The position numbers and the translations under genes are program-made. Positions 9,051 through 20,798 of a stretch of DNA of 64,000 bases are shown here, one piece after another; position 1 is the stretch's first letter, and the number at the start of each line of letters is the position of its first letter. The notes under the pieces are model-generated. The model made no database searches. It was not told the DNA's origin and saw only the letters and a program-made list of their open reading frames with translations. The DNA is taken from the NCBI GenBank assembly GCA_034401135.1, contig JAWZSP010000001.1:930001-994000 (forward strand), written 5' to 3'. Origin of the DNA: Volutella citrinella (Eukaryota > Ascomycota > Sordariomycetes > Hypocreales > Nectriaceae).

Positions 9051-9990
9051 TCGCTTTTTGCCATGTTCATCAACCTGAGCCTCATCTGCACGCGAAGCGT
9101 GTATATTTTTGACCTTTGGCAACACTCTGGGCAGTCCCAAGAACATCGACACCCATTTTGATGTTGAAGTCAACCAATGGCCTTCCCCCACACTCGGAGT
9201 AGTTTGGAACTGTTTCCATGATCCCACCTCTCACCTTTTTACTTATTCGAGAAGCTGTGTGGCGGGCGGCATAACTTCTCCATCTCGATCAGACACTTCA
9301 GTTTGTAACTCTCTACAGTACGTATGCTAGAGGAACGAGGTCTACGATGTTGTGTGTACCCGTCAACAGAGAGGCGTGGGTTAGGATGCATCGGTCAGGA
9401 TCCTGTGTCGCAGGATGAACCGCTGTCCCTTAGATCTCCCACGGCTCTTGATCCGAGACAGAGTTGGAAGCGCGCATATGCCAGCCTGGAGTTACTTTCT
9501 CTCTCTCGCTCGACCGTCCGACCGTCTCCAGATAGCCTACAGGTGTCCACTGGTCCAAATTGGATAGTTGAAGTTTCTTGCTCTTTGGGCGGGAGGCCAG
9601 CTCCCAAACGATATGGAAGCACGGCCACAAGTGACCGCGAACCATTGCCCCAAGAACTTACCAATGGTTGTTTCCCCAACTCGTGAGCTGACAGATATTG
9701 ACTCACCCTTTGGAGATTGGAGCAAGATTTGAGTTTGCACCTGAGGTGAACAAAATTCTGGGGTAGTTGCAATAAACTGCCGTAATGGGTTCCGCTCAGC
9801 GTGAGTTTACCAAACCGTCCCGACAGGTGAATTGCACACCGATGATGCAGCTGGTGCAACTTCAACATGCGGAACTGCGTCAATCAGCCATGTAGGCTGC
9901 CTTGTTTGTCGCGTGAGGGAATCGGGGTAAGCATCGCCTGACAAATCCACTCGCGGCTAAAAGTTGAAGTCTACAACTTCAGGATTGATC
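9051..9990. other. Intergenic, no gene seen
   Basis: Several open frames of 70-160 codons occur on both strands, but none shows a known motif, a plausible splice pattern or conserved composition. The last 100 bp are probably the promoter and leader of the SDR gene. Confidence 0.45.
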
Positions 9991-11301
9991 ATGGGACAAC
10001 AAGGCGGCTTTACAGAGGAAGATAAAAGCTATAACAGGGGAAGAGGACAAATGGATTCTTCTTCAAGCGAGGACGGAGGTGCGCGTGCTGCCACTGATGT
10101 TGCAGTTGATGATGGCGTAGATGTCGCCGTGGATGCCGCCGTAGATGCAGCGAATCTGTTCAACGTCAAGAACCTCGTTGCACTTGTGACCGGAGGCGGA
10201 ACCGGTTCGTCTTGTTCTTCCTACACCGTTCATGCTGAGAGCTGACATGAATGCGAATAGGAATCGGTCTCATGATCGCAAAGGCGCTGGCCAAGAATGG
10301 TGCTGCAAAGGTGTACATCGCTGGTCGGAGACTCGAAGTCCTGCGAGCTGCCGCGGCTTCCATTGGGCCCAACGTGATTCCCATCAAGTGTGACGTTACC
10401 AACAAGACCAGCCTCCAGATTGCCGAAGCAGTTATCGAGCAGGATATCGGATACATCAACCTCCTCGTCGCCAACGCTGGCATCGGAGGCCCTCAGACGG
10501 CGCCCGTTACGGAAAACATGACCATCCAGGAGTTTGCGAGGGAGAATCTGAAGCACAGTTTCGAGAGCTACACGGATACTTTCACGGTCAACACGGTGGG
10601 AGTGTGGTACACAGCCATGACGTTCTTGAAGCTGCTCGACAGAGGCAACCAGGCTCGCAACGTGACGCAGAGCTCACAGGTCATCATCACCAGCTCGATT
10701 GCGGCATTCAATAAGAGGTCACCGGGTGGTCTGGCATATGGGCAGTCCAAGGCAGCCGTGTCCCATGCGGCACAACAACTGGCCGTGGTGCTACCCAAGT
10801 GGAATATCCGGTGAGTGAAAATTCCCACGGTTGTCCTCGGTTATGGCATCGAGTTCCCGCTGACGACCACGGCCCAGAGTCAACAGCATTGCGCCGGGAT
10901 GTAAGTACCATTGATTTCCTGCTTGGCAAGCCCCCCCTCATTCCCTCCCGTCTGGCCAAACAGATTCCTCGCCCTGGTGGCTGAGCGCGGCCTTTTTTTT
11001 CTCCTCCCCTGGGCGGTTGTGCTCCAAGTTTCCCATAACCTCGGATATTGACGTGTTTCGCCCTCCAACAGTGTTCCCGAGCGAAATGTCAGAGCCCATT
11101 GTCAGCCGTGTCTGCGGCAGCGGGGAGGGTGAGTCTACTAAAACGGTGCCGGCGAGCATGGTCCCAATGAGACGGCTGGGCGACGAGAGCGACATGGCGG
11201 GCACGTTGCTCTACCTCGCATCCCGAGCGGGCGCGTACACCAACGGGGCCGTCGTCGTCGTCGATGGAGGCCGGCTCGGTACCTTTCCGGCAACGTCGTA
11301 G
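9991..11301 (+). CDS. Short-chain dehydrogenase/reductase (SDR), classical type
   Basis: Four exons, 9991-10204, 10261-10810, 10878-10900 and 11072-11301, keep one frame of 338 residues. The 23-nt third exon restores the strand NIRVNSIAPG that follows the catalytic region. Rossmann motif TGGGTGIG (about residues 67-74) binds NAD(P). NAGIGG marks the adenine-ring pocket, and YGQSK (Tyr and Lys) is the catalytic pair. The end block (YTNGAVVVVDGG) is the usual SDR C-terminus. Introns have donors GTTCGT, GTGAGT and GTAAGT. The start at 9991 has the better Kozak context (A at -3); an ATG at 10051 would remove 20 residues. An alanine/valine/aspartate-rich stretch before the fold is unlike a targeting signal. 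Substrate unknown; fungal relatives are annotated as oxoacyl-ACP-reductase-like enzymes. Confidence 0.85.
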
Positions 11302-14300
11302 CGTGCAGCAGCGAGTCGCTGATGGGCTGCAGCGCCTAATAATGGATGGGCCATGGCCGGAAAGGTCCAGTGAGTTGGAGTCGAAGTGGACACTGGGGGA
11401 TTGTGGCCGCCGTTGGCAGCCCCCCAGACACAGACGCTGCGCAGGGCAGGACAGGGCAGGAACAGGGAGGAGTCGGAGGGGGCAGGGGTCGCAAGATGAA
11501 GTCCGGTCCCACCGTGGGGCCGCCAGCTGCGCCCAGCTTCGCGGCCGGGAAGGGCGATGAGCTAGCTTGCCTGGATATTATTAGGAGGTGCCATCACCTA
11601 GGATGAACCCGCCCCTGGGGACGAATCAAGAGCCCGGGCTGATTCAGCGTCGCCTGATGGGCTGGACTAACATTGCTCTCTGACCTTGATGATTCGGTTG
11701 ACATTCGGTTCGGTGTCAGCGTCCCCCGCACATTGAAATCCGGACAGCGGCCTCCCGGTCAGCGCCTTGACCGAGGAGGCGCCAGCCATGGCCCATGGAG
11801 CCACCAGGAGAGTGGTGCTGTCTGCCCTGGCTGGCTGGCATCCATCCCATCTGGCATCTGGCATCATGGCCGGCGTCGGTTGGGGGTCGATTGGGGTCTC
11901 ACACCCGCCTCAACAGTTCCCTCGCTCACTCCTCATGTCCCCCACCCTCGCAGATCTGCTGCAGTTGGAGATGCTCGATTCCGCTAGTTACCGCCGGCAC
12001 CACAGGCGGCTTCTGGCCTTGTCAGCGGCCGGGAGGCCGGGAAGTGTGTAACGCGCCGTGAGCGGAAAAAAAAAAGAAAGCATGCCCATGCGTCGTCTCC
12101 TCCACGATGTTAGTGGCTGGCTGGTGCATGTGCCTGCTTACAGAGCCGCGGAGGGCGGCATCGACCCCCAAAGGCTCAAACATCTGGTTGCCGATTTGAT
12201 TGAACCATGGCATGGCATGGCCGCGACGCGAGCGAGATCGCGGTGCCCCAACTTGCCAGGGTGGTGCAAACACCTGCTTGCCTGCTCCCCCAACATTGTC
12301 CGCGCCACCAAACACGTTACTATACAGCGCAGATCGTATGGTATGGCGATTGGGGTTGGCCAAGTCTAGCAGGTAGTGCGTGGGGTTCGAGACAAGGCGC
12401 CGCTTCAGAGATAGAGATGCCCTCACCCTTTGCATGTGAGATTATTGGGGTCAACGATCGAGCAGGGCCCTAACATCGTACAGCCCGCGGAGTCTTTGGA
12501 AACCATGTACGCCCGGTTTACACGCATCCATTGGGGTTGGTGGTCGGCATCGGCCCCTCTATCGGCCCCTCAAAACTGGATTGGATGCCATCACCCCCGG
12601 AGTGAGCGTCGACGGCCTTGTGAGCCCAGCGCCCACCGTTAAGCCAAACCCCAAAAAAACCCGAGCCCATCCCCCACTTACGAGGCCCGAGCAGTTGGAG
12701 ACACTCGACGCTAGTGTCTCTGGTGAAATTGATAGCCCGGCTTTAACAAGTTGCGGATTTGTGCTGCCGCTGGACAAGATGGAGCGAGCAGAGAGTGTGC
12801 GGTCCAGACCCCTGGGCATGGAAGCCGTGTGGAAATGATTTGCTATGCCGCGAGCTGTCCCACAGCGGGATGCATTAAAAGTGCTCTAGAAACGCTACCC
12901 GACGTCATCAAGTCTCCACGGAAAAGCGTCAACCTGCAGGGAGTGCGTGGTGTGGGTGTGTGCGCCTCTTCTTGTGTGTGTGGTATGTGACGTTCCCGCG
13001 CTGGACCTATGGAACCGTCCAGGAATCAGGCACAGGTCTGAGTGTCAAACATCGATCCAGGATTGCGAGTTTTAGACCCCGTTGGTGAACGGAAATGACA
13101 CGGAAATCTACAAGCCCTGTCGCTCGGTCACTCGCCTTGCTCGCTCGGGCTAGGTCCTCGTCCCGCTGTTTGAAATCCGGGAATCCGAAGAACATGCAAT
13201 TCTGTCATCCTGGCGCACGTCATGGCAGATTGTGGCATGACGTGTTGGAGGCCCTCCTTCCTCAGTGAGCCGATGCGTCGCAGAAAGCGCCAGTCTGGAC
13301 CATAACCGAGGATATTGGGGATAGGTTGGGTACTGCCCGGCTATATGACAGCGGGCGGTGTTGGCAACCGACAGGACGAGTAGGAGGAGGAATGACGAGA
13401 CGCACGCATCTGGTTAGCCGGGGCTCCATGGCCCAGCCCCAGCAAGAACGCCTCCGCGCATGCCGTGGGCGGTACTGTAGTATTGTGTCTTCCCAGGGGG
13501 TGTCGTCGTCAATGTCCAGATGTACGGGACGGTCCAACTTACATGGTCGACTTTGTGGCCCTGGAGTGCCGGGGACGATCCTGGTAGGCAGCTGCGTGAT
13601 CGAGGGGCCTGCATCCTTAGCATGCATCGCCCTGTCCCCCTCCCCGAACCTGAGGCTGAACCTGGTAGAGCCCGCGCGGACGTGGTTGCTCGCAAGGAGC
13701 TTTTGGCCGACGTCTGGGGACCTTGGATATCCAGCTTCCAGAAGGGGCGCTGGGCCAGGGTCGTCGACGTTGCGCCCGCTTGCTCGCTCAAAAGTGGGAT
13801 TGGGGTAAGACATTATCGAGCCCTGGCACGGTGGATGTGCTGTGCTTTGCTGGAGAGCGGGGGGACTGTGGAAGACGGGCCGCGCAACAATCTCCAGAGC
13901 TGGCAGCATGAATGAAGCGCATCCAGTCCATCACGGCCCAAGTCGGCAACGGTGGAGAGAGCGCACCTGTCTAGGGCGGCCGTACGCATGGCATGGTGCG
14001 GTGCTGTGCCATCTCATCGGGCCAGGCCAAGGATATATCGCTCTCCGCTCGGGGCACAGCGGATTTATCTACTGCATCGCATTAAACAGCTCCCCCGGCT
14101 GGAACGGCTAGTAGGATACAGTTGACATTGGCATCTCCGGCGGGTGGCTTCTCGGCCGGGCTCTGCACCTGCGGTGACGGCGCGTCGACGAAATTTCGAG
14201 GCTGCATCCTTCGCTGCAGGCCCCTTGCTAGACTGGCAAAGCCTCGTCGTCTCCTCACCTGTCTACCGGTTTTCGCTACTGCACTCTGCGGCTCTGAGAT

Positions 14301-17031
14301 CCCCCCCGGCCCGGGCCTGGCCAGGCTTCTGCCGTGTCGATTCCGCCTGTAAGTGAGAGCACCCAGCCGGGCTGCCAGCGACTGCAACAAGCCCAGCAGG
14401 ATGGAGTAGCTGTGCAGGATGGCAGTGGGATGGTGGAATGCTACTCTCAGCGGAATGAAGGGCTTCGCATCCCAACCGAGCCTCATCCCTGGACGTCATG
14501 TTGAGCCCACGACAACTCCCTCGCTCAGTAAAACCTCGCAGTCAGGCAACCTGCGTTGCTCGTCTGCTGGGCCGCCTCATAGCAGACTTCCTCTCTCGGG
14601 ATAGTCCGAAAGCATACAGCAAGAGATGCCCAACAGAACCGAGTGAACGCCGACAGGAAGCGCAGGCCAAACAAACGCCAGGGCAATTCGGCCCAGGCCA
14701 GCCGTCGTCTGGCCGTCATGATGGGGGTCGGGGCGGGCTTCTGGGCGACCCCGACCAAGCTCAGCCAGTCAACGTCGACGCTTACTGTGCTCGCGGGCGA
14801 CCCCAGGCTCCCCCGGGCGCGAGCTACAGGGCCTTGCTGCGCTGCGGTTGGCTGGGCCCCGCAAAACAAGCCTCCAGCTATCGGGCAGCTTTGGGGTCTG
14901 CTGCGGGACGTTGGCTGGCGCGGCGGTATATGGGGCCAATTCACTGCGTAGGTACATGCAACAGCAATAGCCAAGCTTCCACGGTATTGGAATTGTCCCG
15001 TAACTGCCCCGGGACATGCAATGCAGAGTCATCAAACTGAAGGGCAATCCCCGTCGTCTATGGCTGAGCTGGTCTCGTTCCCTACGAATACGCCACAGTG
15101 CCGCCGCCACCTCAGCCAGAGACGGTGCCACCCGGGCCGGCCATCCTGTCGTTTGGTCTCGCGCTGCGTCTGCCTCTGTCCGGTGCTCACCAACTATCAG
15201 ATCAGGGCTTTCTTCATGTCGTCTTCGTCGTCATCGCCATCCTCTCGCATCAACCGAGGCCAGGGCCCGAGTATATAGGCAGTATACGGAATGGATGCCC
15301 CCTCATCCCGGGACGCACTGCCTGGCTTGGCCTGGCGTCGTGTGCCCTGCCCAACCAGCATCGCCTTGGCTCGGGTCAGTTGATCGCCCGCGTAGCATCC
15401 CATTGACGGCCGCCGCCAAAAGCCAAAGCCAAAAGCCGTCGACCCCGCATCTAATTAGAGCAGCCACGGTGAGGCGCCAGTGATATGGCTTCCATTGAGG
15501 ACGACAAAGAGGTGAGAGAGAGGCGGCGCCCGCCGACCTGAGGGTTGAATGCGACGTTGGGGCAGCATTCGGGTTCTCAACCAAGCAGCTCACGAGGGCT
15601 CAGCAGCATCTCTGTTACATGCTGCTACCACAGGACGGAGCACTGCTGGTAGCAGTTACATCTCGCGGGGTTCTCTGAGACGTCGAAACTCTGGGGCCGC
15701 CACGGCGCGCCGCTCGGTGAGTGGCCAGTCGCCAGCATGCCTGGGGTCGCAAAAGGTTCCCTCATCCCTCCATGCCTCTCCTGACGCTGCCGATGGTGTG
15801 TAGGTGGTGGAGGGTCGTCACTGGATGTTAGCACTCGACCATCGTCATCACCCTTCGGGATAAATATCACGGGTGCTTCTCCTCATCCCAGACGTCGTAG
15901 CAAGAGCCTATCCGCGTCCCCTCCTTCCCCGCCTTCTCGGTCATCGCTCTTTAGCCTTTCCATTCCCGCCCTCTCATCGCCATCTCTCCCCTTACTCTCC
16001 TCCTCCATCTCACATTCTCGCCGTCTCATCTGTCTTGTGTCGCGTGCGTGGCTGCGTAGCACCTTCTAGGCCATCTCGTGATAGCCTGTCTCGCCTGCTT
16101 CCTTCGCCCAGTCCGTCGGCATCTATTCCATCACGTTAGTCATTGTCCGGCACTTGATCCTATCCTACCTATTGCAACCCTGCCGTCTTCGACGCCTCCC
16201 TCCGTATTCTTCCTTGGATACGGCCTTTGTCGTCTTGCATTCTCGTGCACTTATCCGACCACGTTCCGCTAGTAAGAGCGACAACCCGACCTGTGCCGCG
16301 TCGATCAAGACCCCATAGGCGGCAATCTCAAGCCGAGCTTTTCCAGAGCTCGCCTTCTCACTGCGACTGACCCCAAGCTTCTCGGTCAATAACCAACACT
16401 TAGTCGCTCGGCTCAACCAACAGCTGTGGCACACTACTTCCGCCCGCGGATCGCGCGCTTAGAATAGTCCTGGTAAGCCCCAACGCCTCTCTTCCAGTCT
16501 CGAATGTCGTCGGTCATTACTTTTGCCCTGCCTCCCCTGCTCTGCCCTGCTCTGTCCTGCATTCCCTCCCCGGACAGTGAGATCCGTCCGTCACCCGTGT
16601 GGAGCACCCCCGGGCGGGCTTCGTCCACCGTTGTACCCCCCATCTTTCTACGCAGACCCCCCTCCCCCAGGCGTCTCTTTTCCTCCCCCACCATGGCCGG
16701 CCCCGTCCTCCGGCCGAGGTGAAGTCGCGGATTTCTTCGGACCTAGTGTCTATTGTCTGTGGGAAAGACATGCTCTTAGCCAGACGGCGTGTAAGCCAGG
16801 TTCATCTCCACCAGGTGTTGCAATGCTGTGCTGTTATTATAAACCCCTTGCCTGCCCCCCTCCCCCCAGGTCATGACGGGTTCCTTACTTACACCAAATT
16901 CAGACTCACCAAGCTTCCTTGCCTCCAGCGGCTATCAGACCAAGCTCATACGCCTTGGAGCTTTCCCATTAGATACTGGGCCTTACCTAGCTGACAGCCA
17001 TTTCGACCACGACACCCCACCCTCCTTCATC
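11302..17031. other. 5.7-kb GC-rich region without a recognisable gene
   Basis: Many open frames of 60-215 codons exist on both strands, as expected in GC-rich DNA. None has a family motif, and no pair joins by good splice sites into a sensible protein. From about 15.9 kb to the carrier gene the plus strand is rich in C/T tracts, and ATTATAAAC lies near 16836; this looks like the promoter and long leader of the carrier gene. No tRNA or transposon ends were seen. Non-coding transcripts cannot be excluded. Confidence 0.5.
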
Positions 17032-18067
17032 ATGAGTTCTGGAACTTTCAAGCAGGCGGCTGAGTCCACCCGCTCCAAGTCGAATGAGGTGCTCAACGCT
17101 GCCCGGGGAGACCTACTGCACTCGCCCATTGTTCGTGCGGCTCTGCCCTTCATCAACGGTGGCATTAGCGGCATGGTGGCCACCACCGTCATCCAGCCTG
17201 TCGACATGGTCAAGGTCCGCATCCAGCTTGCAGGCGAGGGCTCTGCGTCCGGTCCCAAGCCCACTGCTCTGTCTGTCACCCGAGGAATCATTGCCAGCGG
17301 CAAGGTGATGGACCTGTACACCGGTCTGTCTGCTGGTCTTCTTCGACAGGCTGTCTACACCACTGCCCGCCTCGGCATGTTCGATACTCTCATGGGAACC
17401 CTGTCACAGCGCGCCAAGGCTGAGGGACGCCAGGTCGGCTTCGCTGAGCGAGCCACTGCTGGTCTCACTGCCGGTGGTATCGCTGCCATGATCGGAAACC
17501 CCGCCGATCTCGCCCTCATTCGAATGCAGAGTGACGGCCTGAAGCCCCTCGCCGAGCGAAAGAACTACAAGTCCGTGATTGATGCCCTCGGCTCCATTGC
17601 CAAGAACGAGGGTGTTGCAGCTCTCTGGTCTGGCGCCGCCCCCACAGTGGTCCGAGCCATGGCTCTCAACTTTGGCCAGCTTGCCTTCTTCAGCGAGGCC
17701 AAGGTCCAGCTCAAGCAGCACACCGAGCTGTCCTCTCAGGCTCAGACCCTCAGCGCTAGCGCCATTGCCGGTTTCTTCGCCAGTTTCTTCAGCCTGCCTT
17801 TCGACTTCGTCAAGACTCGCCTGCAGAAGCAGCAGAAGGGTCCCGATGGCAAGGTCCCTTACCGCGGCATGATGGACTGCTTCGCCAAGGTCGCCAAACA
17901 GGAGGGCATTCTCCGCTTCTACCGTGGCTTCGGCACCTACTACGTCCGCATTGCCCCTCACGCGTAAGTCACCAACCACACATCTCATGGGTCAATGTGC
18001 TTGCTAACATGTCTTCAGAATGGTCACCTTGATCGTCGCTGACTACCTCGGATGGCTCACCAAATAA
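17032..18067 (+). CDS. Mitochondrial carrier, 2-oxoglutarate/malate (dicarboxylate) type
   Basis: Exons 17032-17963 and 18019-18067 give 326 residues; the intron has GTAAGT and CTTCAG borders. Three mitochondrial-carrier repeats are visible, each with the PxDxx[KR] signature: PVDMVKVR (repeat 1), PADLALIR (repeat 2) and PFDFVKTR (repeat 3). Each odd helix is followed by the usual glycine-rich matrix loop and a YxG-type motif (DLYTGLSAGLLRQ, ALWSGAAPTVVRA, RFYRGFGTYYVRI). The RQAVYTTARLGMFD and NPADLALIRMQSDG blocks match the 2-oxoglutarate/malate carrier group, whose members exchange 2-oxoglutarate and dicarboxylates across the inner membrane. An in-frame ATG at 16873 would add 53 residues, but the start at 17032 (CATCATGAG context) gives the normal carrier length. 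The upstream stretch may be leader only. Confidence 0.9.
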
Positions 18068-19217
18068 AAAAACGCGATCCTGATAGGCAACCGTGCCTCG
18101 ACATAGAAACAAATCGATTTGGCGTTTAGGTTGGGCATTGCTCGGGGTTTGTTGGATGAAAAGAAGAATACCATTGCTGTCTTTGAATTATCAGTTTTCT
18201 TGAGTAGTGCAAAAAGAATGATTATGTCACCGAGTGGCCTCTTGCATGGATTTCTTTTGGTCTGTCCTTGGTGGCGTCAGATGATGAGACACTCACTGGA
18301 TATCATTGATCTTTGAACGACGATTATTGGACATGTGATGAGGTATGGGCCATTCATTTCGGTAGTGTAAATATCGTATTGGAATGAAAGAGCGCATTTA
18401 AAATTGTGTATACAATTATCTCGAAATACTGAATGTGCTGCCGATATGTTCGCAGATAGGGTCGAATGTTCGCATCCTCAACTGCTGGGGTTCCTTCGGT
18501 GCCGAATTGTCCTCAACTAGGCAGCTCGGTGACGTGATCCCTGTTAAATAGGCAAGTCAAAGAAGCGTGCTATATATTAGTTTGTAAGGAAGTGGAACTT
18601 GCTAGAAATCGGGTTTGTTACGTAGTTGTGCGGAACAAGTTGTGTCCTCCGGCTCTGCCGGTGCTCTTCGGGGGCGAGTGGGGCAGGTCCGGGCGGGGCC
18701 GAAACAGGGGCAAGCTCCCCGCACGAGGGCAGTCCTCGGGCTATTGCTCTTGGAATATATACAATTGAGATCGAGGCCTCCATCGCTTAGCAGTTTGTGT
18801 CACCTTTGACAGGCCTCAAGTGGTAGGAAAAAGGCGCTCTCTTGCATTTAAGCTGCAGCTGTTTAATAATCATGGCAGAGCTGAAGCGGCTGAAACCCAC
18901 ACCAGGTCGGTGATGTTACGTAGCTATCCCGTTTTTGGAGCTTCGGGCCCATTACGTGGGTGGCCCGACCACTGCCAATTGGATCTTCCCAGCATCGCGT
19001 GGCTTGCAAGCATAAATGCAAAATAACGCCCACGGACTCGGGTGAACAAACTGATTTGATGCCATCTCGCCGACCCCGCCGATGATGGTGCATTTGTCAG
19101 GAGGGTTATCGTAATTGTTGCAAGGTGGCATGGATAAGGTAGAGACTAGCTTAAATATCAAGTTCTTGGCCGCCATCTTGTTTTGACGTAGATCAAGCAA
19201 ACATCTTCTTTCGCAAC
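18068..19217. other. Intergenic, no gene seen
   Basis: AT-richer 3' flank of the carrier gene, then a GC-richer stretch leading to the next start codon. No conserved frame or RNA was recognised. Confidence 0.45.
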
Positions 19218-20349
19218 ATGACTACTACTAAGCCCATTGTTCTGGTGACGGGAGCCAACGGCTACATCGCCGGTCCTGTTATCGCCGCCTTCCTTGGGGC
19301 CGGATACGCCGTTCGAGGCACCGTTCGCTCTGCCAGCTCTGCAAAGTCTCTCATCGAGGCTCTCAAGGAATATGGCGATGATCTCCAAATTGTCGAAGTG
19401 CCCGACATCAAGGCTCCCGGGGCCTTTGATGCGGCCGTCAAAGGTAAGTTACACAACTGAAGCAAGACATCGGGAGCTGCCCAACTCACTTCGCAACTAG
19501 GTGTCCATGCTATCGCGCACCTGGCGTCCCCTGTTAGCTTGTCATTCACGGAAGTGGAGCCTGTCATAACCAGTGCCGTCCAGGGTACGGAGAGAATTCT
19601 CGAGTCTGCGATCCTGGAGCCCTCTATTAAATCCTTCGTTTTGATGTCTTCAATCGCCGCAATTTACAGCCCGAGCGATGTGCCCCGTACCTTCACTGAG
19701 GAAGACTGGAACTTGTGGGCCCTGGATATGCTCCAGACTCTAGGAGAAAACTCCCCGGGCCCGCTCATCTACTCGGCCAGCAAGATCTCCGCCGAGCAGG
19801 CGTTCTGGAAGTTCCGAGACGAGAAGAAGCCAAACTTCACGATGACTGCTCTCAATCCGAGGTAGGTCCTCCAGCTCCAAAAACCGTGATGTTTCAGCTA
19901 ACAGGCTCAGCTTGGTTGTTGGTCCTCCTATTGGGCTCGAATCGGCGTCCAAGATTGGAGGCACGTATGCCTGGGTCTGGCAGGTCTTCTCCGGACAAGC
20001 CATTCCGCCACCAATTGGCGAGAACCCTATGTTTGTGGATGTCCGGGATGTGGCCCGTCTTGCGGTGTTTGCGGTCGATCACCCAGACAAAGCCAATGGC
20101 GAACGCTTCCTTCTGGACAAGGGATCTGTCCCTCCCCAGGCTGCGGCCGACATACTCCGCGAAGCGTTCCCGGAACGACGCGATGTTATTCAAGCTGGAG
20201 TTCCTGGAGAAGGATACGACGACAAGTTCTCAAACCCCGAGAACCGGGTCTTGGACGGGTCAAAGGCTGTGCGATTCACGGGGCAAGACTACATTCCGAT
20301 GAAGCAAAGCATCATCGACACGGCTAAGGCTCTGGAGAAGTACCTGTAG
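19218..20349 (+). CDS. NAD(P)-dependent aldehyde/ketone reductase, Gre2/dihydroflavonol-reductase-like
   Basis: Three exons, 19218-19443, 19501-19861 and 19911-20349, encode 341 residues. Donors are GTAAGT and GTAGGT; acceptors are AACTAG and GCTCAG. The N-terminal Rossmann motif VTGANGYIAG binds the cofactor. AHLASPV is the usual segment after strand 4, and YSASK supplies the catalytic Tyr and Lys of extended SDRs. LNPSLVVGPP follows exactly where the family has its NPxxVxGP block, which confirms the third splice junction. A VDVRDVARLAVFA segment and a C-terminal RYLDGSK-like region complete the fold. Family members such as yeast Gre2 reduce methylglyoxal and other carbonyls in the cytosol. 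The specific substrate is unknown. Confidence 0.86.
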
Positions 20350-20798
20350 GCTTCTCACACAAGTGCTTGGAAATGTGCCAAGCGACCAGATGACCATAAT
20401 GTTTCAGCTTAGTTTTGTGAATGTCATATTCAGTACAATATTCTTGTGATTTTCCTTCTTCCGGTTCGGATTCTAATTGTAGCCATGACTTGTTAGGATG
20501 AACATTTACACCCGACCCAGAATAAGCCGATAATATATCAGCAGAACTGGAGAAAAAATCATCCAAAAACTCCAAAATTTCACTGCCCGCCCAGAACAGT
20601 AGACCTTTGGACACGTTGATGATGTATCCTTCTCCTCCCTCAGCTTGCAGTTGACTCTAAAGTGGTCACGTGACTTCGCGATTCGGGATTTCAGCCGTGC
20701 GGCGATGACGCAAGATTAGGCACGCTTCAAAACCAGCGACGACATCCCACGCGTTCCAGAAGACCAGCGAAGAGCGAAATCCCCGGAATGCGCTGAAT
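20350..20798. other. Intergenic, no gene seen
   Basis: Short spacer holding the 3' end of the reductase gene and the promoter of the Rad4 gene. No other feature was recognised. Confidence 0.45.

Noticed and set aside
9395..9883. 162-codon minus-strand frame
   Set aside because: Overlaps an opposing open frame and has no recognisable feature.
13262..13909. 215-codon minus-strand frame overlapping plus-strand frames of similar length
   Set aside because: Opposed open frames over the same bases are expected from GC content; no family motif on either strand.
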